A stretch of DNA of 64,000 nt from an uncultured Burkholderiales bacterium (GCA_903870145.1 CAIQBO010000006.1:62001-126000); one strand, 5' to 3'. Numbered from the stretch's first letter, positions 40,489 to 50,260 are shown. Notes: generated by a model from the letters alone, not told the origin. Numbers and translations are program-made.

Positions 40489-41664
40489 ATGACCAACGCT
40501 GTCATCGTCTCGACTGCACGCACGCCTCTGGCCAAGAGCTGGAAAGGTTCATTCAACATGACCCATGGCGCCACATTGGGTGGCCACGCGGTTCAACACG
40601 CGGTTCAACGCGCCGGCATAGAGGGCGCAGAAGTAGAAGACGTCATCATGGGCTGCGCCAATCCTGAAGGCGCCACCGGGGCCAACATTGCTCGGCAAAT
40701 TGCCTTGCGCGCAGGGCTGCCGATTTCGGTATCCGGCTTGACCGTCAATCGTTTTTGCTCTTCGGGGTTGCAAACCATTGCCTTGGCCGCGCAGCGCATC
40801 ATCGCCGGTGAAGGACAAATCTATGTGGCCGGTGGTGTTGAAAGTATTTCTTGTGTTCAGCAAGAAATGAATCAGCACATGTTTTTTGATTTGGCATTGC
40901 AAAAAGCCAAACCCGAAATTTACTGGAACATGCTGCAAACCGCTGAGCAAGTGGCCAAGCGTTACAAAATTAGCCGTGACCGCATGGACGAATATGGCGC
41001 GGCCAGCCAGCAAAAAGCATGTGCTGCGCAAGCAGCCGGCTTGTTTGATGCGGAGATTGCGCCCATCACAGTCTCAGCCGGCGTGATAGACAAACTCATG
41101 GGCATGATGACCAAACAAGTCACCGTCAGCAAGGACGAGGGCACGCGTGAGGGCACCACGATCGAAGCCATCGCTGGCCTGCGCTCTGCAGTGCCAGGTG
41201 GCCTGATCTCTGCGGGCAATGCCAGTCAGTTTTCTGATGGTGCAGGCGCTTGCGTTTTGATGGACGAGACCCTGGCCGAAAAACGCGGCCTCAAACCACT
41301 GGGCAGGTTTCTCGGTTTTGCGGTGGCTGGTTGTGAGCCTGACGAAATGGGCATTGGCCCTGTGTACGCCGTGCCCAAAGTGCTGGCGCGTTTGGGCCTG
41401 AAAGTCTCCGACATTGATTTGTGGGAACTCAACGAAGCCTTTGCGGTGCAAGTTTTGTATTGCCGCGATACCCTTGGCATACCGCCTGAGCGCTTGAACG
41501 TCAATGGCGGCGCCATTGCGGTAGGCCACCCCTACGGCGTCAGTGGTCAACGTTTAACGGGTCACGCCCTGATCGAAGGCAAGCGCCGAGGCGCCAAACG
41601 TGTTGCGGTGACGATGTGCATCGGTGGCGGCATGGGGGCTTGCGGTATTTTTGAAGTTCTCTGA
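40489..41664 (+). CDS. acetyl-CoA C-acyltransferase (thiolase)
   Basis: This 391-residue thiolase II-fold enzyme has the acyl-accepting Cys90 in [11 protein letters not shown], the His in [17 protein letters not shown] and the C-terminal Cys in [13 protein letters not shown]. Paired with the upstream FadB/FadJ-like gene, it is probably the degradative 3-ketoacyl-CoA thiolase that releases acetyl-CoA. The spacing of 15 bases with GAGGA before the start indicates one transcript, ended by the hairpin at 41682-41721. Confidence 0.93.
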   Translation: MTNAVIVSTARTPLAKSWKGSFNMTHGATLGGHAVQHAVQRAGIEGAEVEDVIMGCANPEGATGANIARQIALRAGLPISVSGLTVNRFCSSGLQTIALAAQRIIAGEGQIYVAGGVESISCVQQEMNQHMFFDLALQKAKPEIYWNMLQTAEQVAKRYKISRDRMDEYGAASQQKACAAQAAGLFDAEIAPITVSAGVIDKLMGMMTKQVTVSKDEGTREGTTIEAIAGLRSAVPGGLISAGNASQFSDGAGACVLMDETLAEKRGLKPLGRFLGFAVAGCEPDEMGIGPVYAVPKVLARLGLKVSDIDLWELNEAFAVQVLYCRDTLGIPPERLNVNGGAIAVGHPYGVSGQRLTGHALIEGKRRGAKRVAVTMCIGGGMGACGIFEVL

Positions 41665-41681
41665 TTTGCCATCTCGTCTCT

Positions 41682-41721
41682 AAACGGGCGCCCCGCTAAT
41701 GATGCAGGACGCCCGTTTTTT
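41682..41721 (+). terminator. intrinsic terminator after the thiolase gene
   Basis: The 9-bp perfect stem AAACGGGCG / CGCCCGTTT with a 19-base loop is followed by a run of six T residues. It separates the FadB-thiolase unit from the acyl-CoA dehydrogenase gene. I see no good promoter in the 35 bases left before that gene. Confidence 0.75.
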
Positions 41722-41756
41722 GACTTTGAAGCTTTGATTGACAACGCGGTACACAC

Positions 41757-43643
41757 ATGAGTTTTCGACCTACATTGGAATTTCTGCTGTTTGATTGGCT
41801 CCAAGTCACAGAGCTTCAATCGCGCGAAAGATTTCAGGAGCACACACGCGAGACGTGGGGTGCGGTGCTCGACACCTGCGAGCGCATTGCGCTGGAAAAG
41901 TACGCCCCCTTTAACCGTTTGGTGGACACCCAAGTGCCTGTCTTTGATGGTGAAAAAGTGAGCTTGCCGCAAGCCACGCATGATGCCAACAAGGCCTATG
42001 CGCAATCGGGCATGCTCAGCGCTTCGCAAGACTACGACATTGGCGGCATGCAGTTGCCTTACACGGTGGAAGCCGCAGCCAATGCATTTTTTGCGATGGC
42101 TTCGGTCAGCATGGGCTCGGGCTTGTTGACTGTGGGCAATGCCAATTTGTTGATGGTGCATGGCACGGCAATGCAAAAAGAAGTCTTTGCATTGAATGAA
42201 TTTTCTGGACTGTGGTCCGGCACCATGTGTTTGTCTGAACCGCAAGCGGGCTCCTCATTAAGTGATGTGGCCACCCGCGCAGTCCCTGACGGCCCGGCCT
42301 ATGCATCAGACCCTTTGGGGCCCCGCTTTCGCCTGAAGGGCAACAAGATGTGGATCTCGGCGGGAGAGCACGAGCTGACCGAGAACATCGTTCATTTGGT
42401 CTTGGCCAAAATCCCTGGCCCCAACGGCAAGTTGCCCGCAGGGGTCAAAGGCATTTCATTGTTCATCGTGCCGAAAAAAATGGTGAATGCACAAGGGCAT
42501 TTGACCGGACAGCGCAACGACGTGGCCTTGGCTGGCCTGAATCACAAATGCGGTTGGCACGGCACCACCAACACCTTGCTCAATTTTGGCGAAGGCAAGT
42601 ACCCCGTTAACACCGATGACTGCCAAGGCTTGCAAGGGCAAGATGCCGGTGCGGTGGGCTACTTGGTGGGGCAGCCAGGTCGTGGTTTGTCGTGCATGTT
42701 CCACATGATGAACGAAGCACGCATTGGCGTTGGCATGGCGGCCACCATGCTGGGCATGGCTGGCTATCAGGCCAGTTTAGACTATGCCAGAACTCGCACG
42801 CAAGGTCGTGCGGTATCGGGGTCCCCCACATCTGCTGCAGCGGGAGCCGCAGGTTCGAAGCTTGTGAAAGATGCCGAACAAGCGCCCATTCGCATCATTG
42901 AACACGCCGACATCAAGCGCATGTTGCTGGCTCAGAAATCTTACTGTGAAGCAGCCTTGGCTTTGGAGTTGTATTGCGCACGTCTGGTCGATGAGCATCA
43001 TACTGGCACTGCCGAATCGGCGGATGACGCCCGTTTGCTGCTGGAAATTCTCACGCCCATTGCAAAAAGTTGGCCCAGTGAATGGTGTTTGGAAGCCAAC
43101 AGTTTGGCCATTCAAATCCATGGCGGCTACGGCTACACGCGAGACTTTCCTGTGGAGCAATATTGGCGCGAGAATCGGCTGAACATGATTCACGAAGGAA
43201 CACATGGCATTCAGGCCTTGGATCTACTGGGCCGAAAAGTGTTGATGGAAGAGGGCAGGGCCATGCGTCTTTTGTCCGAGCGCATGCACCAGACCATTGC
43301 GATAGCTGCTCAATGGCCAGACCTTGAAAGTGACGCAAAGAGTTTGAGCCAGGCATTGCAAAAAGTTGTCACTACCACGCAGCAAGCGTGGTCAACCGGG
43401 CAAGCCCATGAAGCATTGGCCAATGCAGTGCCTTATTTGCAAGCATTTGGCCATCTTGTCATTGCCTGGATGTGGCTTGATGTCAACGCCAGATGCAGGG
43501 GTGAGAGTTGCGCCGCTCAGGTTGGCCGACTTGCAGCTTCTCAGTATTTTTTCCGATATGAACTGCCCAAAATCGATGCTTGGTTGAGCGTGGTCAGCCA
43601 TCGCGATTTAACCTGCGCCAATTTGGACGAAGCGTCCTTTTGA
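41757..43643 (+). CDS. large acyl-CoA dehydrogenase (DmdC/FadE-like)
   Basis: This 628-residue flavoprotein dehydrogenase oxidises an acyl-CoA to the 2-enoyl-CoA. It has the FAD/substrate motif MCLSEPQAGSSLSDV (near residue 160), GNKMWISAGEHEL, the central region FHMMNEARIGVGMAATMLGMAGYQASLDYA and the C-terminal dehydrogenase motif IHGGYGYTRDFPVEQYWRENRLNMIHEGTHGIQ with the catalytic Glu. The last about 150 residues are the extra C-terminal domain found in long-form enzymes such as 3-methylmercaptopropionyl-CoA dehydrogenase (DmdC). The DmdB-like ligase upstream makes the parallel notable, but a fatty-acid substrate is just as possible. Confidence 0.87.
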   Translation: MSFRPTLEFLLFDWLQVTELQSRERFQEHTRETWGAVLDTCERIALEKYAPFNRLVDTQVPVFDGEKVSLPQATHDANKAYAQSGMLSASQDYDIGGMQLPYTVEAAANAFFAMASVSMGSGLLTVGNANLLMVHGTAMQKEVFALNEFSGLWSGTMCLSEPQAGSSLSDVATRAVPDGPAYASDPLGPRFRLKGNKMWISAGEHELTENIVHLVLAKIPGPNGKLPAGVKGISLFIVPKKMVNAQGHLTGQRNDVALAGLNHKCGWHGTTNTLLNFGEGKYPVNTDDCQGLQGQDAGAVGYLVGQPGRGLSCMFHMMNEARIGVGMAATMLGMAGYQASLDYARTRTQGRAVSGSPTSAAAGAAGSKLVKDAEQAPIRIIEHADIKRMLLAQKSYCEAALALELYCARLVDEHHTGTAESADDARLLLEILTPIAKSWPSEWCLEANSLAIQIHGGYGYTRDFPVEQYWRENRLNMIHEGTHGIQALDLLGRKVLMEEGRAMRLLSERMHQTIAIAAQWPDLESDAKSLSQALQKVVTTTQQAWSTGQAHEALANAVPYLQAFGHLVIAWMWLDVNARCRGESCAAQVGRLAASQYFFRYELPKIDAWLSVVSHRDLTCANLDEASF

Positions 43644-43681
43644 AAGAGGCGCAGACAATGAATGATTTTAAGGAGATTGAC

Positions 43682-44473
43682 ATGACTCGAAGCGTTCAAC
43701 AACTTTTTGACTTGACCGGGCAAACAGCCTTGGTCACCGGTGGCTCTCGTGGCCTAGGCTTGCAGATGGCGCATGCCTTGGGGGAAGCCGGTGCACGCGT
43801 GATGATCAGCTCACGCAAGGCCGCTGATTTGGAAGACACTGCAACACAGCTTCAAGCTGCCGGCATTGAGACTCAGTGGATCGCCGCAGATTGCGCCAAG
43901 GAAGAAGATCTGAGAAGCCTGGCCGCTCAAACTGTGAGCCGCATGGGCCACATCGATATTTTGATCAACAATGCAGGCGCATCTTGGGGCGCACCGGCAG
44001 AAGATCACCCCGTGCAAGCCTGGGACAAGGTCATGAATTTGAACGTGCGCGGCTATTTCATCTTGTCGCAAGAAGTAGCCAAGTTGAGCATGATTCCACG
44101 GCGCAAAGGACGGATTTTGAACGTGGCCTCGATCGCCGGTTTGGGCGGAAATCCTTCACAAATGCAGACCATTGCCTACAACACATCCAAGGGTGCTGTC
44201 ATCACTTTCACCAAAGCTTTAGCCGGTGAGTGGGGCCATTTCGGCATCACGGTGAACGCCATTTGCCCTGGTTTTTTCCCAAGCAAAATGACGTATGGAC
44301 TGCTCGAAAAACTAGGTGTTGACAATTTGATCGCACACGCCCCCCTCAGGCGTTTGGGCGACGACGAAGACCTCAAGGGCTTGACGCTGCTTTATGCTTC
44401 AGATGCTGGCAAACACATCACTGGGCAGTGGTTGGCAGTCGACGGCGGCGTCAGTTGCATCACTGCCGGTTGA
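43682..44473 (+). CDS. short-chain dehydrogenase/reductase
   Basis: This 263-residue classical SDR has the cofactor motif TGGSRGLG (about 20-27), NNAG, Ser in NVASIAGLGG and the YNTSK catalytic YxxxK, with PGFFPSKM after it. Substrate and cofactor are not determined. The start ATG 43682 has AAGGAG seven bases upstream; an alternative ATG 43658 also has AGAGG. It lies behind the acyl-CoA dehydrogenase (38 bases) and 7 bases before a hotdog thioesterase, so it probably belongs to the same acyl catabolism transcript. Confidence 0.88.
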   Translation: MTRSVQQLFDLTGQTALVTGGSRGLGLQMAHALGEAGARVMISSRKAADLEDTATQLQAAGIETQWIAADCAKEEDLRSLAAQTVSRMGHIDILINNAGASWGAPAEDHPVQAWDKVMNLNVRGYFILSQEVAKLSMIPRRKGRILNVASIAGLGGNPSQMQTIAYNTSKGAVITFTKALAGEWGHFGITVNAICPGFFPSKMTYGLLEKLGVDNLIAHAPLRRLGDDEDLKGLTLLYASDAGKHITGQWLAVDGGVSCITAG

Positions 44474-44480
44474 TTCACTC

Positions 44481-44909
44481 ATGAGTCTTTCATTTGGCGC
44501 ACGCATTCCGTTTGTGGAGCATTTGGGCTTTACTTTGGAATTGTTTGAGAATGGCCATTCTGAAATGCATTACAGGCCGTTGCCCGAGCATCTCAATTCT
44601 TTTGATGTTGCGCACGGCGGCGCTATCATGACATTTTTAGATGTGCTCATGGCCACTGCTGCGCGAAGTGTGGCGCCTGCAATGGGTGTGGTCACGATCG
44701 AGATGAAGACCAGTTTCATGCGGCCCGTGATCTCACATGACAATGAAAACTTGGTTGGCAAGGGCGTGCTGTTGCACCGAACAAAATCCATGGCTTTCAC
44801 AGAAAGCAAAGTTTTTGACGCTCAAGGCCAGATATGCGCTCACGCTACGGGCACCTTCAAATATATGCCACGCCCCCAGACACCTGCCTCTCAAATATCA
44901 ACCGATTGA
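44481..44909 (+). CDS. PaaI-type hotdog thioesterase
   Basis: This 142-residue hotdog-fold acyl-CoA thioesterase has HLNSFDVAHGGAIMTFLDVLMATAARS, the family's catalytic helix with the Asn/Asp and His-Gly-Gly motif, and VTIEMKTSFMRPV on the long strand. It would hydrolyse a CoA thioester and may release CoA from dead-end intermediates of the pathway. The longer frame beginning at 44394 lies inside the SDR gene; ATG 44481 is chosen because it follows the SDR stop by 7 bases. Confidence 0.85.
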   Translation: MSLSFGARIPFVEHLGFTLELFENGHSEMHYRPLPEHLNSFDVAHGGAIMTFLDVLMATAARSVAPAMGVVTIEMKTSFMRPVISHDNENLVGKGVLLHRTKSMAFTESKVFDAQGQICAHATGTFKYMPRPQTPASQISTD

Positions 44910-44942
44910 TTATTAACTTAACTTTTATTCTGGAAACAAATC

Positions 44943-45959
44943 ATGGCTCAAAATTTCCAAATCGTTTTAGACAGTCGCCCACAAGGCGAGGCACAGGCGA
45001 GCAACTTTAAAATTGTGAACTGCGACACACCCTCGCTCCAAGACGGTCAAGTATTAGTCCGTCATCATTTTTTGAGCCTGGATCCCTATATGCGAGGGCG
45101 CATGAACGACAACAAAAGTTATGCGCAACCTCAAGCAATAGGTGAAGTCATGATCGGCGGCACAGTAGGTGAAGTGGTAGAGAGCCGCCACCCCAAATTC
45201 AAAGCGGGTGATACCGTCGTGGGCATGGGCGGTTGGCAAAACTACAGCGTTGTTGACGGCAATGCCATGGGGGCCTTGCGCAAAGTCAACACCACACAGG
45301 TGCCCATGAGCCACTATCTCGGTGCAGTAGGCATGCCCGGCGTCACCGCTTGGTATGGCTTGGTCAAAATCATTGCCCCAAAAGCCGGTGAAACTTTAAC
45401 CGTCAGCGCAGCCAGTGGCGCTGTGGGCAGTGCCTTTGGCGCGTTGGCCAAGGCCCGAGGTTGCCGTGTGGTCGGCATTGCGGGGGGCAAAGAAAAATGT
45501 GATTACGTGGTCAAGGAATTGGGTTTTGATGAATGCATTGACTACAAAGAGCATGCTGACTACATCTCCTTGTCCAAAGCCTTGAAACTGGCTTGCCCCA
45601 AGGGCATTGATGGGCATTTTGAAAATGTCGGCGGCATGGTGTTGGACGCCGTGATGCTGCGCAGCAATGCGTTTTCTCGGATCGCGGTGTGCGGCATGAT
45701 CGCTGGCTACAACGGCGCGCCTTTGCCCATGCACACTCCGTCTCTGATTTTGATCAACCGCATGAAGATCGAAGGCTTCATTGTGAGCGAGCACATGGAA
45801 GTTTGGCCTGAGGCTTTGCAAGAATTAGGCGCAATGGTGGGCGGCGGACAGCTTCGTCCAAGAGAATCTGTTGCAATGGGTTTGGCTGCAGCGCCCGAGG
45901 CCTTCTTGGGTTTGCTGAAAGGCAAAAATTTTGGCAAGCAATTGGTCAAGCTGATTTAA
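44943..45959 (+). CDS. zinc-independent NADP-dependent oxidoreductase (MDR, leukotriene B4 dehydrogenase-like)
   Basis: This 338-residue medium-chain reductase lacks the zinc ligands of alcohol dehydrogenases. It has LSLDPYMRGRMND, AVGMPGVTAWYGL, the cofactor motif SAASGAVGSAFGALAKARGCRVVGIAGG and HFENVGG, the pattern of prostaglandin/leukotriene and curcumin-type double-bond reductases. It may reduce an enone or enoyl intermediate or an electrophilic aldehyde. It follows the thioesterase after 33 bases of AT-rich DNA that could hold a weak promoter. Confidence 0.87.
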   Translation: MAQNFQIVLDSRPQGEAQASNFKIVNCDTPSLQDGQVLVRHHFLSLDPYMRGRMNDNKSYAQPQAIGEVMIGGTVGEVVESRHPKFKAGDTVVGMGGWQNYSVVDGNAMGALRKVNTTQVPMSHYLGAVGMPGVTAWYGLVKIIAPKAGETLTVSAASGAVGSAFGALAKARGCRVVGIAGGKEKCDYVVKELGFDECIDYKEHADYISLSKALKLACPKGIDGHFENVGGMVLDAVMLRSNAFSRIAVCGMIAGYNGAPLPMHTPSLILINRMKIEGFIVSEHMEVWPEALQELGAMVGGGQLRPRESVAMGLAAAPEAFLGLLKGKNFGKQLVKLI

Positions 45960-46016
45960 CTGCCAGGACATTTTTCAACTCTGGCGATTCACCAAGCTCG
46001 AAAGCACATTTCTTAT

Positions 46017-46952
46017 ATGTCCGATCTGATTTTGCACCATTACCCCACATCGCCGTTCGCTGAAAAAGTGCGTTTGATTCTGGGCTTTAAAGGTCTGGCG
46101 TGGAAAAGTGTGTTCATTCCGATGATCATGCCCAAGCCCGATGTGATCGCATTGACAGGCGGTCATCGTCGTACACCGCTGCTGCAAATTGGCGCAGATA
46201 TTTACTGCGACACCGCCTTAATTGCACAGGTGCTTGAAGACGCAGCGCCTTTGCCCAGTTTGTATCCCAAGCCGATCAGCGCCGTATCGCGCGTGGTCGC
46301 GCAATGGGCAGACAGTCAGATATTTGCCAGCGCCATGGCCTACAATTTTCAAGCTGCCGGAGTGGCGCAGGTTTTTGCGGGCGCAGCACCCGAAGTGATC
46401 AAGGCCTTTGTTGACGACCGCGCAGCCATGCGGGGCGGCGCCAAGCGCATGGCCGTTGCGGAGGCCACCAGCGCTTACCAAAATCAACTCCAATGCTTGT
46501 CAGAAATGCTAGGGACCAAGCCATTTTTACTCGGCGATGCACCCAGCATTGCAGACTTTTCCGCTTACCACCCCTTGTGGTTTACCGCAGAGCGAACCCC
46601 CGTCATGGCCGGCATCTTGCAAGCAACGCCAGGTCTCTTGGTTTGGATGGCCCGCATGAAAGGCTTTGGACACGGCAGCAGCACTCGCATGAGCTCTGAG
46701 GAGGCATTGCAGTGCGCCAAGCAAGCCACCCCATTGGCAGTTGACGAGGAGGAGTTTCATGACACGCATGGCATTGCCCTGGGATCCGAAGTGACCGTGA
46801 CCGCCGATCACTTTGGTTTAGAGCCTAGCCTGGGAATATTGATCGCTGCAACGGCAACCCGCTTGACCTTGAAGCGAGTTGACCCTCGCGCTGGCACGGT
46901 GCATGTGCACTTTCCTCGCAATGGTTTTATTTTGAAAAAGGCAAATGCATGA
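46017..46952 (+). CDS. glutathione S-transferase-like protein with C-terminal extension
   Basis: This 311-residue protein starts with a thioredoxin-fold GST N-domain (LILHHYPTSPFAEKVRLILGFKGL), which includes the SPFAxKVR active-site turn, and CDTALIAQVLE. An all-helical C-domain follows to about residue 225 (LLGDAPSIADFSAYHPLWF). The last about 80 residues (GSEVTVTADHFGLEPSLG to RNGFILKK) are beta-rich and not part of a normal GST. The following SDR start overlaps its stop (ATGA). Function is unknown; a role in removing electrophiles is a guess from the family. Confidence 0.82.
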   Translation: MSDLILHHYPTSPFAEKVRLILGFKGLAWKSVFIPMIMPKPDVIALTGGHRRTPLLQIGADIYCDTALIAQVLEDAAPLPSLYPKPISAVSRVVAQWADSQIFASAMAYNFQAAGVAQVFAGAAPEVIKAFVDDRAAMRGGAKRMAVAEATSAYQNQLQCLSEMLGTKPFLLGDAPSIADFSAYHPLWFTAERTPVMAGILQATPGLLVWMARMKGFGHGSSTRMSSEEALQCAKQATPLAVDEEEFHDTHGIALGSEVTVTADHFGLEPSLGILIAATATRLTLKRVDPRAGTVHVHFPRNGFILKKANA

Positions 46953-47851
46953 TCCGCAACTTTAAAAACAAAACTGCGGTGCTGACCGGTGCCGCATCGG
47001 GTTTTGGTCTGGCTTGCGCACGCATTGCAGCGAACTTGGGCATGAATGTGGTTTTGGCCGATGTGCAGCAAGACGCCCTCGATTTGGCCGAAGCCGAAAT
47101 CAAGGCCATGGGCGCGCAAGTTTTGGCGTACCGCGTGGATGTCTCGAGTGCCCAAGAAATGCAAGCACTGGCCGATGCGGTCCAAGCTCGTTTTGGCGCA
47201 CCCCATTTGGTCTTCAACAATGCAGGTGTCGGATCAGGGGGCTTGATTTGGGAAAATTCGGTGGCCGATTGGCAATGGGTATTGGGTGTCAATGTCTGGG
47301 GGGTGGTGCACGGCGTTCGATTGTTCACGCCCATGATGCTGGAGGCTTCGCACAAAGACCCTGACTACGAAGGTCACATTGTCAACACAGCCAGCATGGC
47401 TGGTTTGCTCACTGCCCCCAATATGGGCATTTACAACGTCAGCAAACACGCCGTAGTGGCTCTGACAGAAACTTTGTACCAAGACTTGAAGTTGGTCAAT
47501 GACCGCATCAGTGCCAGTGTGTTGTGCCCCTACTTTGTGCCTACCGGCATCACGCAAAGTCATCGCAATCGACCCGCTAACCAGGCCCACGAAAAGCCCA
47601 CACCAAGCCAGTTGATTGGGCAAGCCATGAGCGACAAAGCCGTTCACAGCGGCAAAGTCTCAGCCGTGGAAGTGGCGCAAATGGTTTTTGACGCGGTGGC
47701 GCAAGATCAGTTCTACATCTACAGCCACCCTCAAGCTTTGGGCAATGTGCAAAGCCGCATGCAGGCCATTGTGGCGCAAGAAAACCCACCCAATCCATTT
47801 GCTGCACGCCCAGATATTGGTGAAAAACTCAAGGCCGCTTTGAAAACTTGA
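46949..47851 (+). CDS. short-chain dehydrogenase/reductase
   Basis: This 300-residue SDR has the cofactor loop TGAASGFG, Asp in VVLADVQ suggesting NAD preference, NNAG, Ser in NTASMAGL and the YNVSK YxxxK motif. It has an extended C-terminus (HPQALGNVQSRMQAIVAQENPP). Such enzymes with VPTGITQSHRNRP segments are often annotated as oxidoreductases without a known substrate. It is translationally coupled to the GST-like gene and ends the catabolic block; tex follows after 60 bases. Confidence 0.87.
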   Translation: MIRNFKNKTAVLTGAASGFGLACARIAANLGMNVVLADVQQDALDLAEAEIKAMGAQVLAYRVDVSSAQEMQALADAVQARFGAPHLVFNNAGVGSGGLIWENSVADWQWVLGVNVWGVVHGVRLFTPMMLEASHKDPDYEGHIVNTASMAGLLTAPNMGIYNVSKHAVVALTETLYQDLKLVNDRISASVLCPYFVPTGITQSHRNRPANQAHEKPTPSQLIGQAMSDKAVHSGKVSAVEVAQMVFDAVAQDQFYIYSHPQALGNVQSRMQAIVAQENPPNPFAARPDIGEKLKAALKT

Positions 47852-47911
47852 TTTGTGCAGCCTGCAGTGTGTCAAACTCGCTGACTTTGTCGCAGTGAGT
47901 TCTCCCTAGAA

Positions 47912-50257
47912 ATGCAAAAGATCATTAGCCAACTGGCCCTTGAAATCAAAGTTCGGCCTGAGCAAGTCCATGCCACAGTTGGATTGCTGGATGGCGGTGC
48001 AACGGTGCCATTCATTGCACGTTACCGCAAAGAAGTCACAGGGGGTCTGGACGACATTCAATTGCGCGAGTTGGAGTACCGCCTGGGTTATTTGCGAGAA
48101 ATGAAAGAGCGGCGAGTCAGCATTGTCAAAAGCATTCAAGAGCAAGGCAAGATGACGCCCGAGTTGCTCCAGGCCATTGAAGATGCTGCCACCAAGCAAG
48201 ACCTTGAAGACTTGTATTTGCCCTACAAACCCAAGCGCCGAACCAAGGGCATGATCGCGCGTGAAGCAGGCATCGAGCCTTTGGCCGATGCACTTTGGCT
48301 CAACCCCAACCTGAACCCCACGCAGGAAGCACAAGCTTATTTGAAACCTGCAGATGCCATTGAGGGTGCAGATTTTTCAACTTTGACTGCGGTAATAGAT
48401 GGGGTGCGCGATATCTTGTCAGAGCGCTGGGCTGAGGATGCCAGTTTGATTCAAACACTGCGCGAGTGGCTCTGGCGAGAGGCCATGTTTTCTAGCAAAT
48501 TGGCCACGGGCAAAGATGAAAATTTGGCAGAAGTGGCCAAATTTCGCGATTATTTTGACTACAGCGAACCCATCCACAAAGTGCCATCGCACCGCGCATT
48601 GGCCGTCTTTCGGGGCCGCGCCTTGGAACTGCTGGATGCCAAGTTGATATTGTCAGAGCCCCTGAGTGACCCGCCCAGTTCCACTGCCCTGGCGGAAGGA
48701 CGCATTGCAGTGCATTTGAATTGGTCGCATGCTGACAGACCATCGGATGATTTGATTCGAAAATGTATTTTGTGGACTTGGCGTGTGAAGCTCAGCTTGT
48801 CTTTAGAGCGCGACCTGTTTGCCAAGCTGCGCGAAGCAGCTGAAAAAGTAGCCATCAAAGTTTTTGCTGACAATTTGCGAGACTTGCTGCTGGCTGCGCC
48901 TGCTGGCCCTCGCGTGGTTTTGGGTCTGGACCCCGGTATACGCACCGGTGTGAAAGTCGCTGTGGTCGACGCCACTGGCAAATTGCTTGAAACTGCAACT
49001 GTTTTTCCGCACGAACCGCGCCGGGATTGGGACGGTGCTCTGCACACACTGGCTTTGTGCTGTAAGCGCCACGGCGTGAATTTGATTGCCATTGGCAACG
49101 GCACCGCCAGTCGTGAGACCGACAAACTTGCGGCTGATTTGATCGCGCAATTGTCTGCGGCATCCGGCGTGACGGACATTCAAAAAGTCGTGGTGAGCGA
49201 GGCGGGCGCCTCAGTTTATTCAGCCAGTGAATTTGCCAGCCAAGAAATGCCCGATGTGGATGTGAGCTTGCGCGGCGCCGCCAGCATTGCCAGAAGACTG
49301 CAAGACCCCTTGGCTGAGTTGGTCAAGATTGACCCCAAATCGATTGGCGTGGGGCAGTACCAGCACGATGTGAACCAAAGCGATTTGGCCCGCAGCCTCG
49401 AAGCCGTGGTGGAAGACTGCGTGAATGCGGTGGGTGTTGACTTGAACATGGCCAGCGTGCCCCTGCTGTCCAGGGTCTCGGGCTTGTCAGCCACTGTGGC
49501 CAAATCGGTGGTGCGTTGGCGCGAAGCCAATGGTGCTTTCAAATGCCGCCAAGATCTGCTGAAAGTCTCTGGTTTAGGGGCTAAAACGTTTGAACAAAGC
49601 GCCGGATTTTTGCGCATTCGTGATGGCCAAAACCCGTTGGACATGACCGGCGTTCACCCCGAGACATACCCTGTTGTGCAAGCCATTTTGGACAAAGTTG
49701 CACAACCTGTTCAAGCATTGATGGGCCGTGCGGACATGCTCCAAACATTGCGCCCCGAGTTGTTTGCCAACGCGCAATTTGGGGTCATCACGGTCAAAGA
49801 TATTTTGACTGAACTGGAAAAACCAGGTCGTGACCCCAGACCCGATTTCAAGGTGGCACGCTTTAACGAAGGTGTCAATGACATCCGCGATCTGAAAGAA
49901 GGCATGGAGCTCGAAGGCACCGTGAGCAACGTGGCCGCCTTCGGTGCATTTATCGACTTGGGTGTTCACCAAGACGGCTTGGTGCACGTGAGCCAGTTGA
50001 GCCACAAATTTGTGACCGATGCACGTGAGGTGGTCAAAACCGGCGACATTGTCAAAGTGCGCGTGACTGAAGTGGACGTGGCACGAAAGCGCATTGGCTT
50101 GACCATGAAACTGGGGCAGGCACCTCGCAGTTCAAGCGACCGTCCACGCGAAAATCGATACGAAGGGGCAGGGCGCAAGTCGCCCACAGCAGCACCTGTG
50201 CAAGGGCAAAGCGCCATGGCTTCGGCCTTTGCCAAACTTCAAACACAGCGCAAATAA
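47912..50257 (+). CDS. tex: RNA-binding transcription accessory protein Tex
   Basis: Tex (YhgF) is a modular nucleic-acid-binding protein of 781 residues related to eukaryotic Spt6. The N-terminal helical region shows TVPFIARYRKEVTGGLDD, the YqgF-like RNase H domain shows LGLDPGIRTGVKVAVVDATG, the helix-hairpin-helix part shows VNAVGVDLNMASVPLLSRVSGL, and the C-terminal S1 domain shows GMELEGTVSNVAAFGAFIDLGVHQDGLVHVSQLS. A basic Ser/Arg tail follows. Its roles in transcription and toxin expression are known from Bordetella and Pseudomonas. Confidence 0.95.
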   Translation: MQKIISQLALEIKVRPEQVHATVGLLDGGATVPFIARYRKEVTGGLDDIQLRELEYRLGYLREMKERRVSIVKSIQEQGKMTPELLQAIEDAATKQDLEDLYLPYKPKRRTKGMIAREAGIEPLADALWLNPNLNPTQEAQAYLKPADAIEGADFSTLTAVIDGVRDILSERWAEDASLIQTLREWLWREAMFSSKLATGKDENLAEVAKFRDYFDYSEPIHKVPSHRALAVFRGRALELLDAKLILSEPLSDPPSSTALAEGRIAVHLNWSHADRPSDDLIRKCILWTWRVKLSLSLERDLFAKLREAAEKVAIKVFADNLRDLLLAAPAGPRVVLGLDPGIRTGVKVAVVDATGKLLETATVFPHEPRRDWDGALHTLALCCKRHGVNLIAIGNGTASRETDKLAADLIAQLSAASGVTDIQKVVVSEAGASVYSASEFASQEMPDVDVSLRGAASIARRLQDPLAELVKIDPKSIGVGQYQHDVNQSDLARSLEAVVEDCVNAVGVDLNMASVPLLSRVSGLSATVAKSVVRWREANGAFKCRQDLLKVSGLGAKTFEQSAGFLRIRDGQNPLDMTGVHPETYPVVQAILDKVAQPVQALMGRADMLQTLRPELFANAQFGVITVKDILTELEKPGRDPRPDFKVARFNEGVNDIRDLKEGMELEGTVSNVAAFGAFIDLGVHQDGLVHVSQLSHKFVTDAREVVKTGDIVKVRVTEVDVARKRIGLTMKLGQAPRSSSDRPRENRYEGAGRKSPTAAPVQGQSAMASAFAKLQTQRK

Positions 50258-50260
50258 ACC

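Noticed and set aside
47880-47903. A possible hairpin CTCGCTG/CAGTGAG between the SDR gene and tex
   Set aside because: It has a 7-bp stem with one G-U and no following T-run, so it does not qualify as an intrinsic terminator.
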